Assembly (NCBI RefSeq): GCF_000471905.2
Contig: NW_006500000.1
Coordinates: 267,422 to 331,421, forward strand
Direction: 5' to 3'
DNA: 64,000 nucleotides
Origin: Amborella trichopoda
Lineage: Eukaryota; Streptophyta; Magnoliopsida; Amborellales; Amborellaceae
Numbering within the stretch: the first letter of the stretch is position 1; each line of letters begins with the position of its first letter. A program made the translations under genes and the position numbers. Under the pieces are notes generated by a model. The model searched no databases and was not told the DNA's origin. It saw nothing but the letters and a program-made list of their open reading frames with translations. This document shows positions 22,936-33,393 of the stretch, one piece after another.

Positions 22936-23783
22936 TCATTTTTTGACTAAGCATTGCAAGAAGCACCACATTCCATCTTGAAAACCCTGTTGAAAATCTT
23001 GTTGATATCTAGCATTGCAAGTACTAGAGAATTCATAGTGTCTTGAGGTGATTGGAAAGCTTTGCTTTTCAGGCACTACATGGTTAGAGCCATGATAGTG
23101 CTGAAGTGTGTAATGAACCACCAATAGAAAGTAATGTCTATGGAAATTGCACGCCGATGATATTGATTTTGGAGCCAGCCATTACATTATATCACTCATC
23201 TTAGGATCTATCTTCATCCCATTTGAAGACACATTATAACCCAAAAACATTAGAAAGTTAGCACTTATTATATTTATGAATCACTATTCACCCCATCACA
23301 ATGTTAATATTTGGTACATATGGGCATTGGCATCTACATTGTAGCAAATACATCATCGAAAGAAACTACCATGGACTTACCAATAAAAAAGGTTGTAACA
23401 CCGTTGTTATCATGTGCATGAATGTGGTAGGTGCATTCAATGGACCTAGAGGCATCGCCAACCACTCGTACAACCCACTCTTCATCTAGAAATCTACTTG
23501 TTTCCTTTGCGTATGCAAATCTGATGATAGCCACTTTTTAAGCCAATCTTCGAAAATGCTGTTGTTCTAGACAACCTATCAAGCATATCATCCAACCTGG
23601 GAATAGGGAACCAATACTTGACTGTTATCATGTTGATCACTTGGCTGTCTACACACATTCACTATGATCCATTTTTCTTGGGGCAAGCAAGGTTGGTACA
23701 ACACATGGACTCATGCTAAACCTTATGAACCCCTTTGCCAACTGCGAACAATATCTTTGAAGCTCATCATACTCATTAGGTCT
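22935..23783 (-). pseudogene. Ty3/gypsy RT-RNase H fragment, interrupted by copia
   Basis: Minus-strand reading gives, in order, [55 protein letters not shown], then [12 protein letters not shown] at 23,352-23,363 (YFDD catalytic motif changed to SFDD), and FLGYNVSSNGMKIDPKM. This is the same lineage as the gypsy element at 8.5-13.1 kb. It ends at 23,783, exactly where the copia LTR starts with TG. Several frames are used, so it is non-functional. Confidence 0.85.
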
Positions 23784-24081
23784 TGTTAAAATATAACACT
23801 TTAGTTGGTTGAGAATCAAGAAAGTGTAAAGGGAGATCAAGAATTAGGAGGAAGAACAATGGATAGAGATAGAGAGACGGGAGAAATAATGTGTTGAAGA
23901 AAGGAATTAAAAGAGAGTAACGTGTTGTGTTCTCTTCACACCCATGCCCCTCACTTATATACCCTTATTAATGTTAAAAAGTGCAATTACAAAAATAGCC
24001 CTTAAGTAAGGGAAATGAGAATACGGTCCACAAGGCCTTAAAACACAATAGCATAGAGAAAAAACTTATCTAGTCACAACA
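23784..24081 (-). mobile_element. 3' LTR of the copia element (298 bp)
   Basis: On the minus strand it opens tgttgtgactagataag and closes ttaaca. Upstream of it is the polypurine tract gtgggggag, directly after the RNase H C-terminus. A TATA-like 'ggtatataagtgagg' lies near 23,955 in the right orientation. It has inserted into the gypsy RT fragment, with ggtct (23,779-23,783) as the candidate target-site copy on this side. The matching 5' LTR was not found. Confidence 0.85.
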
Positions 24082-24279
24082 CTCCCCCACAAGCTGGTGC
24101 ATAGATATCTGTCATGCCCAACTTGCTTAAAATCATTTTTAGTCGAGGTTTCCCCATAACCTTGGTACAAATGTCTGCTAGTTCGTCTTCAGTTTTAACC
24201 TGTTGAAGACAAATTTCCTTAATAGAAACCCTTTCTTGAATGAAATGACGATCCACTTCTATATGCTTCATCTTATCAT

Positions 24280-24287
24280 GCTGGATC
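24280..24287. repeat. hAT target-site duplication, left copy (gctggatc)
   Basis: An identical 8-mer lies at 27539-27546. Both copies belong to the copia RNase H codons; with the insert removed, the copia frame reads through HNPIQHDK without a break. Confidence 0.95.
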
Positions 24288-24765
24288 CAATGTTTCAGAA
24301 AACGGTCCGCCTGGCGCCTAGGCGGCCAGAAAAAACTTTCCAAACGCCTCGACCTGGGCGCCCCTACATGGGCGGCTGTACTTGGGCGGGCGCTCGAGGC
24401 AGTTGGCGTTTTTTTTGTATTTAACTTCACCCAAAAGGGCTAAAGGGGTCATTTTAACCCCCAAGTTTTTACAAAAGAAGTTTTGGAGTTTATTTTTGTA
24501 CCCCAAAGTGAAAAAAAACAAGAAACCCTCAATCTTACACTTATTTCTGAGAATCTAAAGTAATTTTTGAGAATCGAAAGTACTTTTTGTGAATTGAAAT
24601 TTTTTTTTTTTCTCATTGAAATTATTTTTAGGGTGCTATTGGTGGTATTAGAAGACTTTTGAGTTGATTTGTAGCTCGATTGAGGTAACCAACATCGAAG
24701 ATCAGAGATTGGGTAGAAAAGGTCAGTATGTAATCTTTATTTGAGTTTTATTTTTCCAAATTGAG

Positions 24766-27328
24766 ATGTCTTCTACAGGGTCTATTGGGGGTGAAGATCT
24801 TGGATGGAAATATCGTGTTAACCCTGATAAGAATGACAAAAATAAAGTTATGTGCAATTTTTGTGGATATGTTTCTAATGCCGGCATAAATAGATTTAAG
24901 AAACATCTTACCGGTATTAGAGGTGATGTTGCTCCATGTAAGAAAGTCTCAGATCTTCTAAAGAAAGAAATTTTGAAATACATTGACGTTGAAAAGAGTA
25001 AAAAAATTGCAAAACAAAGGATATAACAGAATTAAAGTCAGTGGTCCATATTTTTGATGATAATATTGACACTAAAGAAGAGACTGAAGATGGGGAAGAG
25101 GTAGCCATGGTTGGTACTCAGGTCTCTAAGACCAAGAGGGCTTTTGGGTATAAGAAGGCTTGTACGAGAGGGCCTATAGATAGTTTTTTCACACCTAGCC
25201 CTGAGACAGTAATTGAAAAAAGCATGGGAGGCAAGGGGAAAAAACAATGTGATAATTGAAAATAAGTTTAAGAAGGAAGATAGAGCCGGGGTGATTCAGT
25301 CTATTGCTCGGTGGTTTTACCATGCATGCATTTGTTTTAACACTGCTTGCTTGAATAGCTTCCATACAATGTTGGAAGCAATTGGGCAATTTGAGCCAGG
25401 TTTGAAAGTCCAACTCCTTATGAGATTGGAGAGCCACTACTAAAGAAAGAAGTTGAGTACACTAACAAATATCTCAAGACTCATAAGGAGGGATGGGCTA
25501 AATTTGGGGTTTCTTTAATGACAGATATGTGGTGATGGGCTAAATTTGGGGTTTCTTTAATGACAGATATGTGGAGATAGGAGGAAGAGTAACATGAATT
25601 TGTTAGTAAATTGTCCTACGGGTACAATTTTTTTGTGCTCAATCGATGATTCCAATGATGTTCATGATGCGCATTATATATTTTCTTTTATTGATAAGGG
25701 CATTGAGGAGGTTGGGGAGGAACTTGTAATACAAGTGGTCACAGATAATGTTGCTCCCAATCTAGCTGCAGGTCATTTGCTTCGACAGAAGAGGCCTTGC
25801 ATATTTTGGACTCCTTACGCTGCACATTGCGTAGATCTTATGCTTGAGGCCATTGGTGAATTTCCTACTATTAAAAGAATTATTTGTAAGGCTAAGGAGG
25901 TTACAATCTTCATATACAGTCATATACTTACCCTTAGCATGATGCGCAAGTTTACAAAAAAGAGAGAGCTAGTGAGGCCTGGGGTCACTAGATTTGCAAC
26001 TGCCTACCTTAGTCTACAACGCATGTATAAGAGGAGGATGGCATTAAGGTCTATGTTTGCTTCAGAGGAGTGGAGTAGGTATAAGTGGTCTAGAGATTCC
26101 AAGGGAAAGAAGGCACGAGATATTGTTCTTTCGAAATATTTTTGGCGTGGGATGAAGCATGCGATATTAGTATTTCTTCCTTTGGTGAAGGTCTTGCGCT
26201 TGGTTGATGCTTATAAGCCCTCCATGGGCTTTATATATGATGCAATGGAAAGGGCTAATAATGTGATTGCAGAGAATTTGGGCAAGCGAAGTATGCCTTA
26301 ATTTGGGAGATTATAGATGACAAATGGGATAGGCAGCTCCATAGACCATTTCATGCAGCGGGGTACTACTTGAACCTCAAGTTCTTTTATGCAGATGCAG
26401 ATATTGAGTCAAAAGGGGTAATTATGGATGGTTTTAATGAGTGCCTGGAGAACTTAGTTTCTGATCCACATATTCAAGATAAGATATCAATTGAAGAGCT
26501 AATTTTGTACAAGTGTTCTTTGATGTCATTTGGGAAAGATATGGCATTAAGACAGAGAAACAAAGACGGACCAGGTAGTATTCTTTTGACTTTTGTTTTA
26601 TAAAATATAAATTAATAATTTTCTTTCAAGTTTTGATAATGTTAAATATCTAAATTAATTGTAACGGTTGCCCACATATTGCAGCCCAATGGTGGAGACA
26701 TCATAGGAGTAGCGCTCCAAACCTCCAGAAGATGGCTATACGGATCTTGAGTTTGATAACTACCTCTTCTGGTTGTGAGCGCAATTGGAGTTTATTTGAG
26801 ATGGTATTTTACTATTTTATATGTTTTTTTTCTTTATAAGTTCATTTTGTAATATAGATTCATAAAAGGTAAGAAGATCATAGACTTATAGTAGTTACTT
26901 ATGCATTATTTTTCCTTATAGGTGTATACAAAGAGAAGAAATAGGCTTGAGCAAAAGAAGCTCAATGACTTGGTTTTTGTTAGAGAGAATCAAAGGCTCA
27001 AGGAGAAGAAAAACCAGCCAAAGAAGGACGCTATCTCTTCGAAAGACATGGAGAATGCTTCGGATTGGCTAGTTAGTGACCCTAGTACTGAGGAGGTCTT
27101 CCTTGGGGACGGTTTGATTGGGAAATGGTCGAGTAGGCTTCGGGGCAAGCTTCTGATCCTAGGAGGACCACTCGAGCAACTTCTTTTGCTGGTACTTCAC
27201 GGAGGGAGATAGAGGAAGAGGAGGCAGATTTAGAAGAATCTCTGGAAGAAGAGGATGATGATTCGGATGACGACCTCAATTCTAATGCAGATGAAAACAA
27301 TGAAGATGATGATTTTGATTCTTATTGA
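24766..27328 (+). pseudogene. hAT transposase (BED, DUF659, C-terminal dimerisation), broken
   Basis: An N-terminal BED-type zinc finger begins at 24,766: CNFCGY, then INRFKKHLTG, then CKK. After a stop at 25,024 the frame is lost. DUF659 continues (EGWAKFGVSLMTDMW at 25.49 kb, then the frame from 25,594 with VVTDNVAPNLAAG, KRPCIFWTPYAAHCVDLML, RPGVTRFATAYLSL). The hAT C-terminal dimerisation region is split by two introns with good GT-AG ends (donor at about 26,574, acceptor before 26,686; a second between 26.80 and 26.92 kb) and reads SSGCERNWSLFEM / VYTKRRNRLEQKKLNDLVFV. An acidic tail ends at 27,328. A 42-bp in-frame duplication at 25,492-25,575 creates a stop between its copies, and further frameshifts exist. 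It cannot encode an active enzyme as it stands. Confidence 0.9.
25492..25575. repeat. 42-bp tandem duplication in the transposase
   Basis: Units 25492-25533 and 25534-25575 are identical apart from the junction. The unit is 14 codons and duplicates the WAKFGVSLMTDMW motif of DUF659, with a TGA at the junction. Confidence 0.95.
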
Positions 27329-27677
27329 TGTCTTGATTGCCCTCTCGCTTCTTTTGTAGTAACTTTATTGCACCATCTTGGTTTGAGCTTTAGACATTTG
27401 GACGATTTTTATTTAGTTATGTGGTTTGTAATTTTTTTGCCTTTTTGGACTATTTCGTTGTGTAGTTTACTAGTTTTTTATAGTTTTGGAAGTCAGTTTG
27501 TTGAAGACTTGGAGAGTTGGAGATTTTTTGAAAATTTGGCTGGATCGGATTATGGGCTATACTGATGGCTGCCTTGTTGTCACAGTACAATGACATTGAC
27601 CCTTTAACAAGAAAACCAAGTTTTTGTAAGAGAATGTTTAGCCAAAATCATCCACATGCACCATGAGCCATGCATCT

Positions 27678-29478
27678 TGAAAGTTGGACAATGTGATCTA
27701 ACACGGTGTATATAAATTTTAATTTTTCTTTTTCTTTTATTTTTCACCGACTAGATCACTCACAATGGTCAAAGTACAATAAAACTCTCTTGAAGATTAA
27801 AATAAACAAAATAAAAGTGGTTCTCATTTGCTACCACTAAATATAACTTATTTATCAATAACAGAAATTAACACAATGCTTTGGGAATAAGAAAGGCACA
27901 AGAAAGAAATAATGCAAAGCACAAAGTAAAGATGTTAGAGATTATCTCAATCGTGCACATCCCACACTGAGTCTCCTCCTTCAATGACACACGGGATAAT
28001 GGTCAATCTCAAATCCTCTTAAGTATAGGAAATCTTAAGGCCAAACCTTACACAATATAGGAGCATGTGGAACTATTATGGCCCAATGCTTAAGCCTTAT
28101 CTCAGTAACTATGCGGCGTGCCCCTCTTTGCAAACCTAGGTGGGGTGTGGCCCCCCCTTATGATGTTATGAGAGAGAGAGAGAAGATCTTAGAGAGAGAG
28201 ATGTCCTAGAGTGGGGCATGCCCCCTAGAGAGAGTGTAGAGAGCAAGGAGAGATTGTGTGTGTAGAGAATATGGGAGAAGGGTCCCCTATTTATTGACTT
28301 TTCATGAGCTAGGGTTTCTTTAGGGTTAGCCATCCTTAGTAAGATTAAATGTTGACCATTGATCATAAGAGATTTATGGGGTGAGAGATATTCCATTCTT
28401 TAGATATGCCATCATGATTCAAGAAGGTTCTAGAACTTTATCCTCCAGTTTTCTAAACCTAATCCCATCAAAAATTAAATATAGAAAATAATTTCATACT
28501 TTATTTTATGGATAATTTTCTCTTAATCATTCCATCTTTGAATAGTCAAAATTCTTGAATCACAAAATATACTAAAAACACATAACTTGATTTACAAGCC
28601 AACGTTGGCTTGAACAAAAATGAGCAAGCAAACCATCCTGTGTGTAGGACGTGCCAGCCTAGGTGGCCGCATGGGGGCCCCACCCAATTTTTTCAATGTG
28701 TTTTAATTTTAAGATGGGCCCCACACCTCCTGGTGGGCCCCCATGTGTTTAGTGAATATTAAAATGATTTTAGAATATTAGAAATACGCTTTATTTCACT
28801 TTCATTATTTAAAATACTGAAAAATGATTCTCTTATTTTATAAATCCAAATAATAAAAATAAAATATCCAGAGGATCATAAAAATTCAAATAATCAATCT
28901 AAAAATCATATAATATAAAAATAATTAAAACTGAATAATTTTGATGGGAATCAAATCCGTCAAAGTGTGGGCCACCAAAGTCAGTAAATAGGCAAGGGGA
29001 CACAATCCCAGTCTATTGACTACAGGTACTCCCCTAAAGACGAACCAAGGTTACCTAGACCTGATGCAACTACAACTCTATGATGCATAGGGGTAATCTC
29101 TTGCACATGTACACGCTTCACCCTAAAAGGTGGTTCGCTTTTTCGATACGGCTATCATATGTACGTATGCTGTACGATGAGGCTTTGTCCCTCGTCTCTA
29201 AAGGCCAACCATCGGACGCAAGGGTCACACAGTCCCTCGGCTCACTCATCCGGGCAACTCCGACCTTATAAAGGGATAACCCACAAAACCCTCATTGGTT
29301 TAGTTCTATGCCTAGGTACCATGGGTTTTCCAGCTTGACTGACCTAGCACATCAAGCCAAGTCTAAGTATCAACAAATAGCATTTGTCTAGTATGGTCCA
29401 CAAAGGACTACGCTCCCAGTGTGTTTATGTTCTATTATTTCAGATATTGATTACCTTAATGGCCATAGAAACCCAATA
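27678..29478 (-). mobile_element. Solo LTR A (1801 bp) in copia
   Basis: On the + strand it starts tgaaagttggac and ends aaacccaata; the sister copy ends aaacccaaca, so the minus-strand start is TGTTGGG type. Flanking 5-mers catct (27673-27677) and gatct (29479-29483) match at 4 of 5. Both flanks are copia RNase H sequence that becomes continuous when the LTR is removed (AKYRS | MAHGAC). A TATA-like element and CT/GA-rich tract lie on the minus strand, suggesting minus orientation. There is no coding sequence. No internal domain or second LTR is attached. Confidence 0.88.
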
Positions 29479-31318
29479 GATCTATACTTAGCTTTTGCAC
29501 TTGATCTTGCTACTACAAGTCACATGGTTCCCTCCAACAAAAGTACAATACCATGATGTTGATCTTTGATCTATGATAGAACCAGCCTGGTCTGCATTTG
29601 TATAGGCTTCAACTCGTAAATTCCCCTGATTAGCAAACATCAAACCTCTTTCGAGTGATGATTTTAGGTACTTGAGTCCTTGAGTAGCAGCCTCAAGGTG
29701 GATAGTTTGTGGGGAATGCATAAACTGACTAATCACACTAACAATGTATGCAATGTCTGGACATGTAAGCGAAAGTATATTAATCGACCCACTAATCTTT
29801 GAAACATAGCCATATCCTTGAGAGCTTCTCCCCTTTTGTCATCAAGCTTGTGATTTTGTTCTATGGGTGTGTTTGCTGGTTTCACCCCAAGCTTTCCAGT
29901 TTCCCTAACTAGATCCAAGATATACTTCCTTTGAGAGATGAAAATTCCTCTTTTTGACCTGGCTACTTTTATTCAAAGGAAAAATTTCAGTGGGCTTAGG
30001 TCTTTGATTCCAAATTCTCTCACTAAAAAAACCTTAGGGCAATTACCAGTTGCAACAATATCATCCACAAAAGAAACAAAAAATCGATAACAAAAAATAG
30101 AAACCACAGGAGATGGACCCCACACATCAGAATGAACAATAGCAAAAGGAACAATTTTTTTATTATTATTGGGTAAAAAAGAGTTTCTACCATGTTTTGA
30201 AAGTTCACAAACTTTACATTGAAGCTCTGAGCAAGTAAACAACTTGGGAAAAAAAAAAGCAGTGACTGAAAAGACAAATGACCAAGTCGGAGATGCCACT
30301 GCCAAATCCGATCTTTATTAACAGTACTACAGGATTGAAGAGCTTGTGGAGTAGTAATAGGTTGGTCAAGAATGTATAGACCACCAGCTTCATGACCATC
30401 GTCAATCATCTTCCTCATATCCAAGTCCTAAAAAATAATGGGAACGAAAGAAGGTTACACTACAATTTAGACTCTTGGTAATCGAAGTAACAAACATTAG
30501 GTTTGTATTAAAGCTAGGAACATGAACAACTAATGCTAGAGACAATTGAGGTGAAATATGAACAATGGGCAAGAAAGAAACATCGGCAGTTTTAACTTTG
30601 TCTCTACCAGAACAAAGAGAATAAGAGAAAAACAAACGAGACATACCAATCATATGATCTGAAACGCCAGAATCAATAATTCAGGACTGTCCAGAAGGAT
30701 AAAGAGAAAGACATGGTTAGTAGAAGCATGAATACCTGAGTGGGCAAATAATGATGTAGAGGTAGAGGTAGAGGTAGTGGATGGGCAATCTAATTGTACA
30801 AACAACCGAAGAATACTCTCAATTTCCTCCTTTGGGACTGATATCATCTCGCTTTGGACAGAGTGAGGTTGTGAATGCATTGGGTTGTACCTGATCTGTA
30901 TTAATAATTGCTGAACCACCAGTGGATGAGGCATTACCTGCATTGAATTTTGCAGGTCGACCAACTAAATTCCAACAATTCTTCTTAATGTGACCAATAC
31001 GACCAAAATGATCACACATTAACTTACTTTTGTCCCCTTAATTGGGACCCCTTTTTCCAAATTTTCATGATTCACTCTCCTTGTTTTTAGGAGGCAGTGA
31101 GGCAGGGACAAGAGCTAAACGATCTAGTGGTTGTGTGGGCAACATGAAACTCTTTCTACTTTCTTCACTCTGGATAAAGGAGTATACTTGATTGAGAGAT
31201 GGAAGAGTATCCCGTCTAAGACTTTGAACCCTAACTAACTCAAAACTCGGGTTCAATCAGGTCAAAAAATAAAAAATACGACCATGGATTACAGTTAGAT
31301 TCCACAAACTGTTATATT

Positions 31319-31352
31319 TATCTCTAAGGTTGCCTTGTCACCCTTATTATAG
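31319..31352. repeat. 34-bp gag segment with an inverted copy at 31924
   Basis: These 34 bases of copia gag recur as a perfect reverse complement at 31924-31957, outside the copia body and ~50 bp before the protease pseudogene. Confidence 0.95.
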
Positions 31353-31510
31353 TAATCTAGAGACCACTCCCCATGTCGACGAAGGGACATCTCCTATTTC
31401 AATTGGTAGACCAGAGACACATTCTTGCTTTGGGAGTATGCTTGGTGTACTGAGTCTCAGATTTCTTTTGCAGTTTGAAGAAAACGAAAACCCCTACTAG
31501 TTGGGGTTGG

Positions 31511-31918
31511 ACCAGCGTACATTGAAATTGTGCCAGTCTGACACAAAATATGTCAAACTGGCTTGTATATTGAAGTTGTGCCAGACTGGCTGAGAGAGAT
31601 AGTGGAAATGTGGGTTAAAATGAAGGTATTTTAGTCCAAAAAGTTTTACCTTTTTTGCTTGGGGGATGAGTGTAAAAAAATAGTATTGGGGTTAATAGTG
31701 TGATATCTAAAGTTTTTTTTTTTTTTTTGAGGTATTTTTGGACGGGGGGCTGAAGGGAGCTTAGAAAGTCTAATTTATGGTGTATCTTTAATTTTCTCTA
31801 TTTATAAATATTGAGATAAATATATTAGACCTTTTTTAAAATGACATTACTTTAAATTATTGAAACCCTTAACCATAATAAATTAGATTCATTCTCCATC
31901 TTGCTTACAGTCTTACAA
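31511..31918. other. Junction between copia gag and the protease pseudogene
   Basis: It contains a short imperfect repeat ('attgaaattgtgccagtctg' and 'attgaagttgtgccagactg') and A/T tracts. No copia 5' LTR or primer site was found, so the 5' end of the copia is lost. Confidence 0.5.
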
Positions 31919-32009
31919 GCCATCTATAATAAGGGTGACAAGGCAACCTTAGAGATAGCCCATTGACCTAGCTATTTATGTTTGCAAATTTATCAAAGTT
32001 GATGTAAAA

Positions 32010-33393
32010 ATGGAAACCAGAGCCACTGCAAGGGGCATTTCTCTGTTACTCATGACTATCTCCACTGCTTCACTTCTCTGGCCGGCCTTTGCCGGAAAAA
32101 TTAAGGGATTCAAGGTAGACATCATCCACCGTGACTCTCCACAATCCAAATGTCACTGAGGGTTATAGAATGAGGCAAGCTGGGCGTCGATTTGTCTCCT
32201 ACCTCCAGTACCTTACGTCTGTCCTTGATGAAAAGAGGGGAGCGAAGGCACCAGCCTCAGGGTACTACAATGAGTACCTCATGCCGGTCGCAATAGGGAG
32301 CCCACTGAGGATTTTCCCTCTGTTGATCGACACTGGAAGCAATCTCATTTGGAGCATGTGCCAACCCTGCGGATCATGTGAGTCTGGCAACCCTATTTTT
32401 GATCCCAAAGCATCTTCTTCTTACAAGAAGATCAGTTGCAGTGACAGTATGTGCAAGATGATTACTACCAATTGTACAAATGATTGCACCTACAGGGAGA
32501 GTTATAGGGATGGCTCATATACCAATGGCATACTTTCATCTGATATGTTCACCTTTCACTGGAATGAAACCTCCATAAAACCTTTAACGACTTCAAAGAC
32601 GAACAGCTCAAGCACCATTAGTGCTTTTGATGACATGGTTAAGATTAGTGTTACTACTTATTCTATTGTGGAATTGGGAATTGGTGGAATTTTGTTCGGT
32701 TGCGGCACTGAGAATAAGGACCCCTACACTAAATCTGGGGTGTTTGGGGGTGGAACTCTCTCTTTTATTTCCCAATTGGCTCCGTTCATGCCAAAGAAAT
32801 TTAGCTACTGCTTTCCGCCACAGCCTGAAGGCCAAGGTGTAATGTTATTGGGGGAATATGCTGAGATCAACAGCCCTAAGGTCCAGTCGACGCCAATCTA
32901 TAGGAGGCCGTTTGCTGATACATTCCATTTCTTGTTCCCAGTAGAGATTTATGTGGGTCCTGATCCAGTACATGGCCCCATAAGCTTCTTTGATTCAACC
33001 ATAAATGGATCAAAGACTTTTGTCATTGACTTTGGCTCTATTATCACTTGTTTGAACCGAGAAGTGTACGATCCATTAATCAAGCTTTTGAGGGATAATG
33101 GCAAAAAGCAGTGGGTTCCCGACCCCCTCCTTGAATATGATCTTTGCTACAAGAATGGAAGTTCAGGAGAAATTCCATCAGTCTCATTCATCTTTCATGG
33201 CGGTGCAACGTGGGAGGTCAGTCCAGATGGTCTTTTTGGGCGTATGGGTGGTGGATTGATGTGCTTAATCATAAAGCTTAGTGACTCCATTTCCACCTTT
33301 GGCAAACTAATGTAGAGACCTATGGAATTCGAATATGACCTTGTGGCCCAAACACTGTTTTTTGCTCCGGCTACTTGCAGTAATCCGTTGTAA
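32010..33393 (+). pseudogene. Nepenthesin-type aspartic protease (A1B) pseudogene 1
   Basis: The ATG at 32,010 opens a signal peptide (ISLLLMTISTASLLWPAFAG) and a propeptide motif VDIIHRDSP. The frame then shifts: the first frame stops at CH* (about 32,157), while family sequence continues in the next frame as HNPNVTEGYRMRQAGRRF. The first catalytic motif is intact (LLIDTGSNLIW, ~32,320-32,350). The Cys-rich nepenthesin insert follows (CQPCGSCESGNPIFDP). The second catalytic motif is altered to VIDFGS from the usual DSG. A TAG at 33,313 interrupts the last ~27 residues, which are still recognisable in frame (FEYDLVAQTLFFAPATC) up to the stop at 33,391. Plant relatives are secreted or vacuolar proteases such as CDR1-like and nepenthesin-like enzymes. 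The frameshift, stop and motif change make it a pseudogene; one of them alone could be a sequence error. Confidence 0.88.

Larger units (their letters stand above)
24288..27538 (+). mobile_element. hAT transposon, 3251 bp, inside copia RNase H
   Basis: The ends are imperfect inverted repeats: left caatgtttcagaaaa, right (reverse complement) caaattttcaaaaaa, 12 of 15 matching. An 8-bp perfect target duplication is the hAT hallmark. The left subterminal 24,300-24,410 is GC-rich with repeated ggcgcctaggcgg-like words, possible transposase-binding repeats. The right subterminal lacks them. The transposase gene inside is on the same strand and is broken. Confidence 0.93.
24082..31510 (-). pseudogene. 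Ty1/copia gag-pol, deleted and split by two insertions
   Basis: Copia coding remains are in three pieces: 24082-24287, 27547-27677 and 29479-31510. From the right: gag (TAKEI then stop, DSVHQAYSQSKNVSLVYQL, near 31.45 kb; NPSFELVRVQSLRRDTLPSL near 31.2 kb), a zinc knuckle at about 31.0 kb (CDHFGRIGHIKKNC), and a protease with IIDSGVSDHMIGM near 30.65 kb after a stop replacing Trp. Then GAG-pre-integrase and the start of integrase (VHSDVWGPSPVVS) are fused to RT at a VDD motif near 30.05 kb. RT continues (ISQFMHSPQTIHLEAA, RSTSWYCTFVGG), then RNase H (LYCDNKAAISIAHNP / IQHDKMKHIEVDRHF). Most of integrase and half of RT are absent. Stops and frameshifts abound. Confidence 0.92.
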
